From positions 1 to 16,097 of the forward strand of contig JAVVTJ010000022.1 in the NCBI GenBank assembly GCA_036653755.1: a stretch of DNA of 16,097 bases, written 5' to 3'. Origin of the DNA: RGIG5057 sp036653755 (GTDB taxonomy: Bacteria > Bacillota > Clostridia > TANB77 > CAG-465). The notes under the pieces are model-generated. The model did not search any database and had not been told where the DNA came from. It was given only the letters and a program-made list of their open reading frames with translations. The position numbers were made by a program, and so were the translations under genes. Positions 7,556-13,681 of this stretch are shown here, piece after piece. Every line of letters begins with the position of its first letter. Position 1 is the stretch's first letter.

Positions 7556-8611
7556 TTATAATTTAACTAAATCTTGTGGATTTACTGTTCTTCCATCTAT
7601 TTTAACTTCAAAATGTAAATGTGATCCAGTTGACATACCAGTAGATCCAACTGTCCCTATTATTTCTTTTTGTTTTATTATATCATTTAATTTTACATTA
7701 ATTTTCTCCATATGTGCATACTTAAATATAACTTCATCTTGTGTAACTTCAACATAATTACCATAATATTTATTATTTAACTTTATTTTTGTAACTTTTC
7801 CATTTGTAGCACTTAATATTGGAGTACCTTTTTTTGCTGCAATATCTGTTCCAGTATGATATGGATCAACCTCTTTAAAAACTTCATCTCTTACACCATA
7901 TTTTGATGTAATAACACCATTTATAGGAGCTATTATATTTATATTTTTACTTAATATTGTTTGTATATCATTATCCATTATACTTATTGCACTTACTACT
8001 TCTTCAAGCTTATTTTCGTTTTTTAATTCATTAATTTTAATAGATTTATTTTCTATATTTTCTAATGGTTCTGCTCCCCCAATACCATTTAATTCTTCAT
8101 CTAATTTTGCTACAACTTTAACTTCTTTATCATTTACTATATTTTTTTTATTACTAAATTTAAATAAACTTTTTGTAGTTTCTTTTAACTTAAAACTTAA
8201 AAAATACGGTTTTACTTTAAATAAATAATTATATTTTACAAAATCTCTTATTTTTTCTGGAATAATATTACCTGTTGTAATAACTAATTTATTTACTTGA
8301 TATTCAAATTTATCTAATACAACTTCTTTACTAAAATCTGTTTGATAATGATGACATACTCTCATTATTTTAGGCATTGTCATTATTTTTTCTTTAAAAA
8401 ACATTTTACAAGTTATTATTACAAATAGTAATAAAGAACAAATACAAAATTTTATTATAATTTTATTTTTTATTCCTATATTAATTTTTTTTAATTCTTC
8501 TTTTTCTACAAATGATTTGTTGTATCCCTTATTTAAATCATACAATTCTATATTTTTTGTACCACTTAGCATACTTTTTCTTAATCTTCTAGCAGCTACT
8601 ACATTTTCCAT
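7556..8611 (-). CDS. spoIVFA: Membrane-anchored M23 (LytM) peptidase, SpoIVFA-like
   Basis: A 351-aa protein with a basic cytoplasmic N-terminus (about 1-50), one membrane helix (about 51-69), a linker rich in Lys/Glu (about 70-225) and a C-terminal M23 domain (about 228-351). All four zinc/catalytic positions of LytM-type peptidases are visible: H252 and D256 in HTGTD, and H331 and H333 in SHLHFE. The domain begins with APINGVITSKYG. Position directly before an M50 protease, 1 nt apart, indicates SpoIVFA, which in B. subtilis holds SpoIVFB inactive in the forespore outer membrane. That protein has a degenerate M23 fold as I recall it, whereas this one appears intact, so it may also cut peptidoglycan. 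ATG 8611 has AAGGAGG about 7 nt upstream. SpoIIQ-like function is an alternative. Confidence 0.78.
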   Translation of the reverse strand: MENVVAARRLRKSMLSGTKNIELYDLNKGYNKSFVEKEELKKINIGIKNKIIIKFCICSLLLFVIITCKMFFKEKIMTMPKIMRVCHHYQTDFSKEVVLDKFEYQVNKLVITTGNIIPEKIRDFVKYNYLFKVKPYFLSFKLKETTKSLFKFSNKKNIVNDKEVKVVAKLDEELNGIGGAEPLENIENKSIKINELKNENKLEEVVSAISIMDNDIQTILSKNINIIAPINGVITSKYGVRDEVFKEVDPYHTGTDIAAKKGTPILSATNGKVTKIKLNNKYYGNYVEVTQDEVIFKYAHMEKINVKLNDIIKQKEIIGTVGSTGMSTGSHLHFEVKIDGRTVNPQDLVKL

Positions 8612-8622
8612 GATTTTCCTCC

Positions 8623-8666
8623 TTGTATATTACGATATATTTATCTTTGTATATTATAATATATTT
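8623..8666. repeat. Tandem 20-nt repeat in the spoIVFA leader
   Basis: TTGTATATTACGATATATTT (8623-8642) recurs at 8647-8666 with two mismatches, giving a 24-nt period. The second copy holds the perfect palindrome TATATTATAATATA. On the coding strand each copy presents AATATACAA, resembling the sigma-E -10 element (CATACAAT). Confidence 0.6.
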
Positions 8667-8684
8667 GAAGTTTTAAAAAATATG

Positions 8685-8723
8685 ATAAAAGCATAGTAGT
8701 ATAAAATACTATTATGCTTTTAT
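8685..8723 (-). terminator. Terminator hairpin after miaB
   Basis: An 18-nt inverted repeat (8685-8702 with 8706-8723) around three A residues has one imperfect pair (G-U on the plus strand, A-C on the minus strand). The stem contains AAAAGC / GCTTTT and is followed on the minus strand by ATCATATTTTTT. It begins immediately after the miaB stop codon. Confidence 0.65.
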
Positions 8724-10082
8724 TTATATAATCTTACCTGTTAAATACCACAAATTATTTTTAATTATCTTAACTTTTTTAATTTTACCTATATCTTCAT
8801 TTTTTGCCTCAAAAATAACAATTTTATTTGTATTTGTTCTACCTGTATAATAACTTTCATTATTTTTACTCTTACCTTCAACTAAAATTAAATATTCCTT
8901 TTCTAACATATTTTCATTATTTTCAAATGTTATATTTTTAAATAATTCTTTTAATCTTTGTAATCTATTTACTTTTTCTTCTGTTTTTGTAAAATCTTCC
9001 ATAGATGCTGCTTTTGTTCCAATTCTTTTTGAATATATATACATAAATATTTGATCAAATTTCACATTATTTACAACATCTAATGTTTCTAAAAAATCTT
9101 CCTCTGTTTCATAAGGAAAACCAACTATTATATCTGTTGAAAATACTACATCTTTACATTTAATTTTTATTTTATTTACTAACTCTAAATAACTTTCTTT
9201 TGTATATTTTCTATTCATTAAATTTAATATTTTACTACTACCCGATTGAAGTGGTAAATGTATTTGTTTTGATATCTTTTTAGAATTTGCAATAACTTCT
9301 ATTAATTCATCAGTAAAATCTTTTGGATGTGGAGACATAAATTTAATTATATCTATACCATCTATTTTTTCTATTTCCTTTAGTAAATCAGAAAATTTAG
9401 TACCGTTATTTAAATCTTTTCCGTATGTATTAACATTTTGACCTAGTAAATTTATCTCTTTATATCCTTTATTTGCTAAATCTTTAACATCAGATATAAT
9501 ATCTTCTTTTAATCTACTTCTTTCTCTTCCTCTTACATAAGGAACTATACAATATGTACAAAAATTGTTACAACCATATATAATGCTAACAGATGCTTTA
9601 TTTTTATCTTCAAATTTTATAGGAACATTTTCTAAAACAATATCTTCTTTATCAAAATATTCAATATATTTTTCTTTATTTATAAGCATATTATATATCT
9701 TTTCTGGAAAAGTTTGCATAGAATGTGTACCTAAAACAATATTTACATATGAATATGACTTTTTTATTTTTTCTAATATATGTTTTTGTTCTGTCATACA
9801 ACCTACAACTATTATATATGTATTTTTTTTATTTTTTAAAGCTCCAAGTCTTCCAAACAGTGTATTTTCAGCATTTTCTCTTATACTACAAGTATTAAGT
9901 AATATTAAATTTGAACTTTCTTCATCAATACTTTTAATAAAACCCATAGTTTCTAAAATTCCAGCATATTTACTTGAATCATTTTCATTCATACTACAAC
10001 CCATAGTATCTATATAATATGATAATTTATTATTTAATACAAATTCTTTTGTTTTATCTATATAATTATTTTTAAACCTCAA
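8724..10082 (-). CDS. miaB: tRNA-2-methylthio-N6-dimethylallyladenosine synthase MiaB
   Basis: Radical-SAM methylthiotransferase that converts i6A37 to ms2i6A37 in tRNAs reading UNN codons. It is 452 aa from the preferred start. Seen: an N-terminal domain with the three cluster-binding cysteines at 29 (DTMGCSMNEND), 65 (LNTCSIREN) and 95 (VVGCMTEQ); the radical-SAM motif CNNFCTYC with cysteines 171, 175 and 178; RGRERSR just after it; and a C-terminal TRAM domain containing YYTGRTNTNKIV. NTCSIREN and the TRAM signature favour MiaB over the MtaB and RimO paralogues. The frame extends to GTG 10091, but that GTG is part of AGGTGA, which stands 6 nt from TTG 10082, so TTG is preferred. It is flanked by terminators on both sides; no clear promoter was identified. 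Confidence 0.95.
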   Translation of the reverse strand: MRFKNNYIDKTKEFVLNNKLSYYIDTMGCSMNENDSSKYAGILETMGFIKSIDEESSNLILLNTCSIRENAENTLFGRLGALKNKKNTYIIVVGCMTEQKHILEKIKKSYSYVNIVLGTHSMQTFPEKIYNMLINKEKYIEYFDKEDIVLENVPIKFEDKNKASVSIIYGCNNFCTYCIVPYVRGRERSRLKEDIISDVKDLANKGYKEINLLGQNVNTYGKDLNNGTKFSDLLKEIEKIDGIDIIKFMSPHPKDFTDELIEVIANSKKISKQIHLPLQSGSSKILNLMNRKYTKESYLELVNKIKIKCKDVVFSTDIIVGFPYETEEDFLETLDVVNNVKFDQIFMYIYSKRIGTKAASMEDFTKTEEKVNRLQRLKELFKNITFENNENMLEKEYLILVEGKSKNNESYYTGRTNTNKIVIFEAKNEDIGKIKKVKIIKNNLWYLTGKII

Positions 10083-10098
10083 TATTTTCACCTACTTT

Positions 10099-10129
10099 AA
10101 AAAAATATACTCTAAATAAATCTAGAGTA
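10099..10129 (-). terminator. Terminator of the infC-rpmI-rplT-efp operon
   Basis: On the minus strand TACTCTA (10129-10123) pairs with TAGAGTA (10114-10108) around an 8-nt loop, followed by TATTTTTTT. It lies 30 nt after the efp stop and before the miaB ribosome site. Confidence 0.75.
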
Positions 10130-10159
10130 CACTTTTATATATTTACTATACTTATACTG

Positions 10160-10717
10160 TTATACTCTTTCCATATACTCAGATGTTCTAGTATCAATTC
10201 TTATTTTATCTCCAATATTTATGAATATTGGAACATTGAAAGATGCTCCTGTTTCAACAGTAGCTGGTTTTGTTGTACCTGTTGAAGTACTACCTTTTAT
10301 ACCAGGCTCTGTATATGTTACTTCAAGTTCAACAAATGTTGGTGGTTCAACACCAAATATATTACCTTTATATGATAAGATTTTAAAATTCATACTATCT
10401 TTTAAATATATTAATGAATCTTCTATTTTTTCTTTTGAAAGTTCTGCTTGTTCAAAAGTTGTTGTATCCATAAAAGTATATATATCTCCATCACTATATA
10501 AATATTGCATTTCTTGTATTGTTATTTGTGCTTCTTCATATTTTTCTGATGGATTAAAAGTTTTTTCTAAAGTATTACCTGTTATAACATTTTTAAGTTT
10601 TGTTCTTACAAATGCTGCTCCTTTACCAGGTTTAACATGTTGAAAATCTACTACTCTAAATACTGATGAATCCATTTCAAACGTTGCACCATTTCTAAAA
10701 TCTCCCGCAAATATCAT
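10160..10717 (-). CDS. efp: Translation elongation factor P
   Basis: EF-P relieves ribosomes stalled at polyproline stretches. The 185 aa match the family. Seen: a KOW-like N-terminal domain with the exposed loop KPGKG, where K32 is the residue that carries the post-translational modification in many bacteria; a central OB-like domain; and the C-terminal signature GASFNVPIFINIGDKIRIDTRTSEYMERV, of which the stretch IGDKIRIDTRTSEY is diagnostic. Both P30 and G31 of the loop tip are kept. ATG 10717 is preceded by GAGGG with 5 nt spacing, inside the 15-nt gap after rplT, so it is the last gene of the infC operon. No modification enzyme gene is in the window. Confidence 0.97.
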   Translation of the reverse strand: MIFAGDFRNGATFEMDSSVFRVVDFQHVKPGKGAAFVRTKLKNVITGNTLEKTFNPSEKYEEAQITIQEMQYLYSDGDIYTFMDTTTFEQAELSKEKIEDSLIYLKDSMNFKILSYKGNIFGVEPPTFVELEVTYTEPGIKGSTSTGTTKPATVETGASFNVPIFINIGDKIRIDTRTSEYMERV

Positions 10718-10732
10718 AAAATCCCTCGCTTT

Positions 10733-11077
10733 CTATTTTATTTTTTCTACTAAAGCTGTGAATCCTACACTATCTGATACTGCCATTTCAGCAAGCATTT
10801 TTCTATTAATATTTATATTTGCCTTCTTAAGACCTGACATAAATTTACTATAAGATAATCCATTAATTCTAGCTGCAGCGTTAATTCTAGCTATCCATAA
10901 TTGTCTAAAATTTCTCTTCTTTTGTTTTCTTCCTACGTAAGCATAATTTCCAGATTTCATAACAGCTTGATTAGCCATTCTAAATCTTATTGATTTTGCT
11001 CCAAAATATCCTTTTGCTCTTTTTAATATTTTTTTATGTCTTGCTCTTGTTGTAACTGCTCCTTTTACTCTTGCCAT
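10733..11077 (-). CDS. rplT: 50S ribosomal protein L20
   Basis: Assembly protein of the large subunit, binding 23S rRNA; in Bacillus it also represses the infC operon by binding the leader RNA. It is 114 aa. Seen: N-terminal MARVKGAVTTRARHKK, the basic segment KRAKGYFGAKS, YAYVGRKQKKRNFRQLWIAR and NGLSYSKFMSGLKKA, all canonical. It has a GGAG ribosome site 9 nt upstream of ATG 11077, and 22 nt separate it from rpmI. Confidence 0.98.
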   Translation of the reverse strand: MARVKGAVTTRARHKKILKRAKGYFGAKSIRFRMANQAVMKSGNYAYVGRKQKKRNFRQLWIARINAAARINGLSYSKFMSGLKKANININRKMLAEMAVSDSVGFTALVEKIK

Positions 11078-11099
11078 TTATCTCGTCTCCTTTCTTATT

Positions 11100-11297
11100 T
11101 TAACCATATGGTAATAATTTTTTAACTGCTTTCATATTTGCACTATCTACAAATGAATCTCTCTTTAAAGATAATTTTCTTTTTGAAGATTTACATGTTA
11201 ATTTATGTGCTCTGTTTGGAACTGTTTTTTTAACATTTCCTGATTTTGATACTGTTAATCTTTTTTTAGATGAACTATGTGTTTTCATTTTAGGCAT
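11100..11297 (-). CDS. rpmI: 50S ribosomal protein L35
   Basis: Small basic protein of the large ribosomal subunit, 65 aa as usual. Seen: MPKMKTHSSSKKRLTVSKSG, the RAHKLTCKSSKRK patch and the C-terminal MKAVKKLLPYG. One cysteine (in KLTCKS) is present at a variable position. It is between infC (20 nt gap) and rplT (22 nt gap) with GGAG 9 nt before ATG 11297. Confidence 0.98.
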   Translation of the reverse strand: MPKMKTHSSSKKRLTVSKSGNVKKTVPNRAHKLTCKSSKRKLSLKRDSFVDSANMKAVKKLLPYG

Positions 11298-11317
11298 AAT
11301 AACCGACTCCTTTCAAA

Positions 11318-11827
11318 TTACTTATTTTGTTTTGGTGCTATAAATAACACAAGATTTTTGCCTTCCATTTTAGCTTCTTTTTCAACTTGACACTCAGAAA
11401 TCATATCTTTAAAACTATTCATAATTTCTCTTCCTTGATTTATAAAATTAAGTTCACGACCTCTAAATCTCATAGCAACTTTAACTTTATCTCCTGCTAA
11501 TATAAATTTTTCTGCCATTTTAGCTTTAAATTCTAAATCATGTTTGTCAATATTAGGTGATAATCTTACTTCTTTAGTTTCAACAATTTTTTGATGTTTT
11601 TTAGCTTCTTTAGCTTTTTTATTCATCTCAAATTTGTATTTACTATAATCTAGTATCTTACATACTGGATTTTCAGGACTAGGAGATACTAAAACTAAAT
11701 CTAAATTCTTTGCATATGCAATTTCAATAGCATCTTTTGTTGACATTTTACCTAATTTTTCTCCATTATCATCAATAACTTGAACTTGAGCAAGTTTAAT
11801 TTGCTCATTAATTAAAAAATCTTTTAT
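11318..11827 (-). CDS. infC: Translation initiation factor IF-3 (apparent AUA start)
   Basis: IF-3 binds the 30S subunit and checks start-codon and initiator-tRNA fidelity. It is 169 aa from the chosen start. Seen: N-domain KDFLINEQIKLAQVQVIDDNG, linker region PENPVCKILDYSKYKFEMNKKAKEA (in two parts around KILDYSKYKFE), and C-domain KEVRLSPNIDKHDLEFK, GDKVKVAMRFRGRE and LVLFIAPK. No ATG, GTG or TTG stands at a useful distance from the strong site GGAGGTG (11841-11835): the frame-opening TTG at 11845 precedes that site. The codon 9 nt after GGAGG is ATA (11827-11825), giving (M)KDFLINE as in relatives. Rare AUU/AUA/AUC starts are a known autoregulatory feature of infC. ATC 11833 is the alternative but is only 3 nt from the site. 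Confidence 0.92.
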   Translation of the reverse strand: MKDFLINEQIKLAQVQVIDDNGEKLGKMSTKDAIEIAYAKNLDLVLVSPSPENPVCKILDYSKYKFEMNKKAKEAKKHQKIVETKEVRLSPNIDKHDLEFKAKMAEKFILAGDKVKVAMRFRGRELNFINQGREIMNSFKDMISECQVEKEAKMEGKNLVLFIAPKQNK

Positions 11828-11852
11828 ATTGATACACCTCCACAAAACATAT

Positions 11853-11977
11853 AAAAAAGATTGCTTTTTGGTAAAGGCAATCTTCTCATTTACAATATAA
11901 TAAAATATATATATTTTAATTTACTGTACCAATACTAAGTATAAACTTGTATGGTGAGAAGAAATCCTCTACTTGAT
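11853..11977 (-). ncRNA. infC operon leader, L20-type attenuator candidate
   Basis: The leader runs from about 11977 to the infC ribosome site. It contains a terminator, AAGATTGC (11884-11877) / GCAATCTT (11864-11857), followed by a T-run. An upstream segment, TCTTCTCA (11962-11955), is perfectly complementary to TGAGAAGA (11888-11881), which overlaps the terminator stem, so the two pairings exclude each other. Between these lies a long irregular hairpin (11928-11891, about 16 of 18 positions paired). L20-controlled attenuation is established for this operon in Bacillus; assignment to that class here rests on position and design. Confidence 0.65.
11857..11884 (-). terminator. Attenuator terminator in the infC leader
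   Basis: An 8-bp stem (11884-11877 with 11864-11857) with a 12-nt loop is followed on the minus strand by six T residues, upstream of the infC ribosome site. It would stop transcription before the operon unless the antiterminator pairing forms. Confidence 0.7.
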
Positions 11978-11983
11978 AAATCA

Positions 11984-12012
11984 ATTATATCATTTTATTT
12001 ATTGTTTGTCAA
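11984..12012 (-). promoter_or_regulatory. infC operon promoter
   Basis: Consensus TTGACA (12012-12007) and TATAAT (11989-11984) are 17 nt apart, with TGA directly before the -10 (extended -10). This is the strongest promoter in the window and is expected for a ribosomal protein operon. Confidence 0.88.
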
Positions 12013-12107
12013 CTTTTTATTTTAATTTTTATATAAATAGTATTTTCTTTTTCATCAATTTTAAAATTTTATTTTTATTTATTGCATACTTATACTTCAT
12101 TTTAAAT

Positions 12108-12251
12108 TTATTTCCATTTATATTTTTCTTTTAAATTATATAAAAATTTAAAATCATTTTTTTCTTTTTGTATTCTTCCAACAACTATAAATGGCTTTAT
12201 ATTCTGTTTTTTTGCAAAAGTAATAATTTCATTTTCTGTTAAAATATTTTT
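12108..12251 (-). pseudogene. Detached C-terminal end of the HigA/ImmA-like antitoxin
   Basis: Directly after the antitoxin stop (12254-12252) and in the same reading frame there are 47 further sense codons ending at TAA 12110-12108. They encode a segment with ENEIITFAKKQNIKPFIVV, then GRIQ, and ending KEKYKW, which is the normal C-terminus of HigA-type antitoxins fused to an ImmA/IrrE domain (typically ..FA..N.I.P.IVVGRLQ...LK.KY.W). The gene is therefore interrupted by one in-frame stop rather than by a frameshift. Confidence 0.75.
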
Positions 12252-13193
12252 TTATGTAAATACTTTATAATCTTCATCATTTATTAAAATATTTTTTGCA
12301 AATTTATCTGCTTCATCTTCAGCTGTAGATTTTGATTCCATAAAATCTACATAATTATTATTAACTATATCATTATTTAATAGATGCCCTATTTCATGAA
12401 ATAATGTAAACCAAAATACATCTGCAAAAGCACCTCTTATAGTCATAGATAATAAGATTTTATTATCTATTTTTTTTATAAAACCTTGAACTGGTGCACC
12501 TGCAAAATTTTTAACAACTTGAAATATAATTCCACATTCTTCAAATATTTTTTCTAATTCTTTTATACAAGCATTTATTTCAAGAAACATACAATTCTTT
12601 ATATTTTGTATATTATTTTTTAACTTTTCTTCATCATAATTATTATCAATTTTATTTTTCTGTGATTTTAATTCACAAATTCTAAGCCAAACATATAAAA
12701 TATATATATTTGTAACAATCTTTTCTGATTTTCTAAATGCAAACTGATTAGTAAATAAATTATTAATATATGTTAAATTATTAACATTGCATATATTTCT
12801 TAATTCTATTATCTGTGAAATTTTATCTTTTGTTTTACACATTATTTCATTGTTTTCAGCATATTTTATTAAATCTTTTAAATATTTTACTATATTTACT
12901 TCATTTTCATCAATCTCTTGTTGCTCTTTATATTCTAACATTTCTTTATCATATATTCCTTGTAAATTTATCCAAAAAGTAGCTGGTATACCAAAAACAT
13001 ATTCTAAACTTTTTGCAAATAATGGTGAAATTCCTTTTTTTCCATTTACGACTTCACTAATATGTTTTGCAGAATAACCTGTTCTTATAGCTAACTCTTC
13101 TTGTTTCATTTGTTTTTCTTCTAAAATTTCTTTTAGAGTTTCGCTTGGATGAATAATAAAATCAAGGGATAATCCATTCATTTTTTCCACCAT
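12252..13193 (-). CDS. HigA-like antitoxin, XRE domain fused to ImmA/IrrE-type peptidase domain, C-terminally truncated
   Basis: A 313-aa protein expected to neutralise the upstream toxin and repress the module. Seen: residues 15-71 form an XRE helix-turn-helix beginning HPSETLKEILEEKQMKQEELA with SAKHISEVVNGKKGIS as the recognition region, typical of HigA (VapI-like) antitoxins. A charged helical middle follows (about 85-215). Then an ImmA/IrrE (M78) domain has WFTLFHEIGHLL with zinc-ligand histidines at 266 and 270, and an acidic EDEADKFAKNILI segment at 292-304. The frame stops at TAA 12254-12252, about 47 residues short of the family end, which is still encoded downstream. It overlaps the toxin by 32 nt from ATG 13193. 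ATG 13181 (after GGTGGA, giving MNGLSLDF) is an equally good or better start. Confidence 0.8.
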   Translation of the reverse strand: MVEKMNGLSLDFIIHPSETLKEILEEKQMKQEELAIRTGYSAKHISEVVNGKKGISPLFAKSLEYVFGIPATFWINLQGIYDKEMLEYKEQQEIDENEVNIVKYLKDLIKYAENNEIMCKTKDKISQIIELRNICNVNNLTYINNLFTNQFAFRKSEKIVTNIYILYVWLRICELKSQKNKIDNNYDEEKLKNNIQNIKNCMFLEINACIKELEKIFEECGIIFQVVKNFAGAPVQGFIKKIDNKILLSMTIRGAFADVFWFTLFHEIGHLLNNDIVNNNYVDFMESKSTAEDEADKFAKNILINDEDYKVFT

Positions 13194-13511
13194 GATAATC
13201 TAACACTCCTTTTATATTTAATTTTTTACACTTTTTTAAACTTTCTATATCCAATTCAGCTTCTATTGGTTCTACAATCATTCTATAATTTGATGTTATT
13301 GATAATCCATAACAACTTTTTAAGTTTCCTTCTAAAAGATGAGGATTTCCAAAACAAATTTTAGTTAAATATTGATTAAAATTTTCTGCTGACTCCAATT
13401 GATTCATTCTCTGCTTAATTTTTTTTCCAATCTCTAGTCCTACTTTTTTCTGCAAAATTTTGTATTACAAAGTATATTTTGCACTTTTTCATTTTGATAT
13501 TCAAATTGCAA
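13162..13511 (-). CDS. HigB/RelE-family toxin interrupted by a -1 frameshift
   Basis: The toxin is read in two frames. The first starts at TTG 13511, with AAGG 7 nt upstream, and gives 23 residues (MQFEYQNEKVQNILCN, then TKFCRKK) before TAG 13442-13440. The second, one base back, gives KKVGLEIGKKIKQRMNQLE and runs to TGA 13162. Joined at the A_AAA_AAG heptamer the product is about 116 aa. Family features: GLEIGKKIKQR helix, SAENF, HLLEGNLKSCYGLSI, NYRMIVEP and the terminal GVLDYH, matching RelE/HigB-type mRNA-cleaving toxins that act in the ribosome. The second frame alone could begin at TTG 13455 (97 aa) but would lack the first strand and has no ribosome site. The end overlaps the antitoxin gene. 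The cause may be programmed shifting, a recent mutation, or a consensus error. Confidence 0.75.
13440..13449 (-). other. Slippery heptamer A_AAA_AAG followed by TAG
   Basis: In the frame of the toxin N-terminus the codons read AGA AAA AAG TAG, so A_AAA_AAG is in the exact phase required for tandem -1 slippage. The -1 frame then continues with GTA GGA into the rest of the toxin. The same heptamer is used by E. coli dnaX. No obvious strong stimulatory hairpin was seen downstream. Confidence 0.55.
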
Positions 13512-13527
13512 TATCTCACCTTCTTTA

Positions 13528-13550
13528 TAAATTACCTATTAAGTAATTTA
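13528..13550. promoter_or_regulatory. Operator candidate in the toxin-antitoxin leader
   Basis: A perfect 8-bp inverted repeat TAAATTAC / GTAATTTA with a 7-nt centre lies between the -10 and the toxin ribosome site, where HigA-type antitoxins often bind. Confidence 0.5.
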
Positions 13551-13551
13551 T

Positions 13552-13580
13552 ATTATACTATTTTTTTTTGTATATTGCAA
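13552..13580 (-). promoter_or_regulatory. Promoter of the toxin-antitoxin module
   Basis: TTGCAA (13580-13575) and consensus TATAAT (13557-13552) are separated by 17 nt. Transcription would start near 13545, inside the downstream inverted repeat, about 34 nt before the toxin TTG start. Confidence 0.7.
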
Positions 13581-13620
13581 GTAAAATTATATTTTTATGT
13601 ATATTCATATCATTTTACTT
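13579..13620. repeat. Dyad upstream of the toxin promoter
   Basis: The 9-bp arms AAGTAAAAT (13579-13587) and ATTTTACTT (13612-13620) are perfect inverted repeats. After one mismatch another 4 bp pair (13589-13592 with 13607-13610). The arm touches the -35 element, so it may be a second operator; it is also AT-rich and could be fortuitous. Confidence 0.4.
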
Positions 13621-13643
13621 ATATTATATGCAAAATATTATAT

Positions 13644-13681
13644 AAAAAAGTCAAGTCCAAAAAATTGAACTTGACTTTTTT
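13644..13681 (-). terminator. Bidirectional terminator after gyrB
   Basis: A long stem pairs AAAAAAGTCAAGT (13644-13656) with ACTTGACTTTTTT (13669-13681), with an inner CAA/TTG extension, flanked by A and T runs. It starts at the gyrB stop codon and separates gyrB from the toxin-antitoxin module. Confidence 0.9.

Noticed and set aside
12013..12107. Additional small gene between the antitoxin remnant and the infC promoter
   Set aside because: Very AT-rich with frequent stops in all frames and no ribosome site; nothing recognisable.
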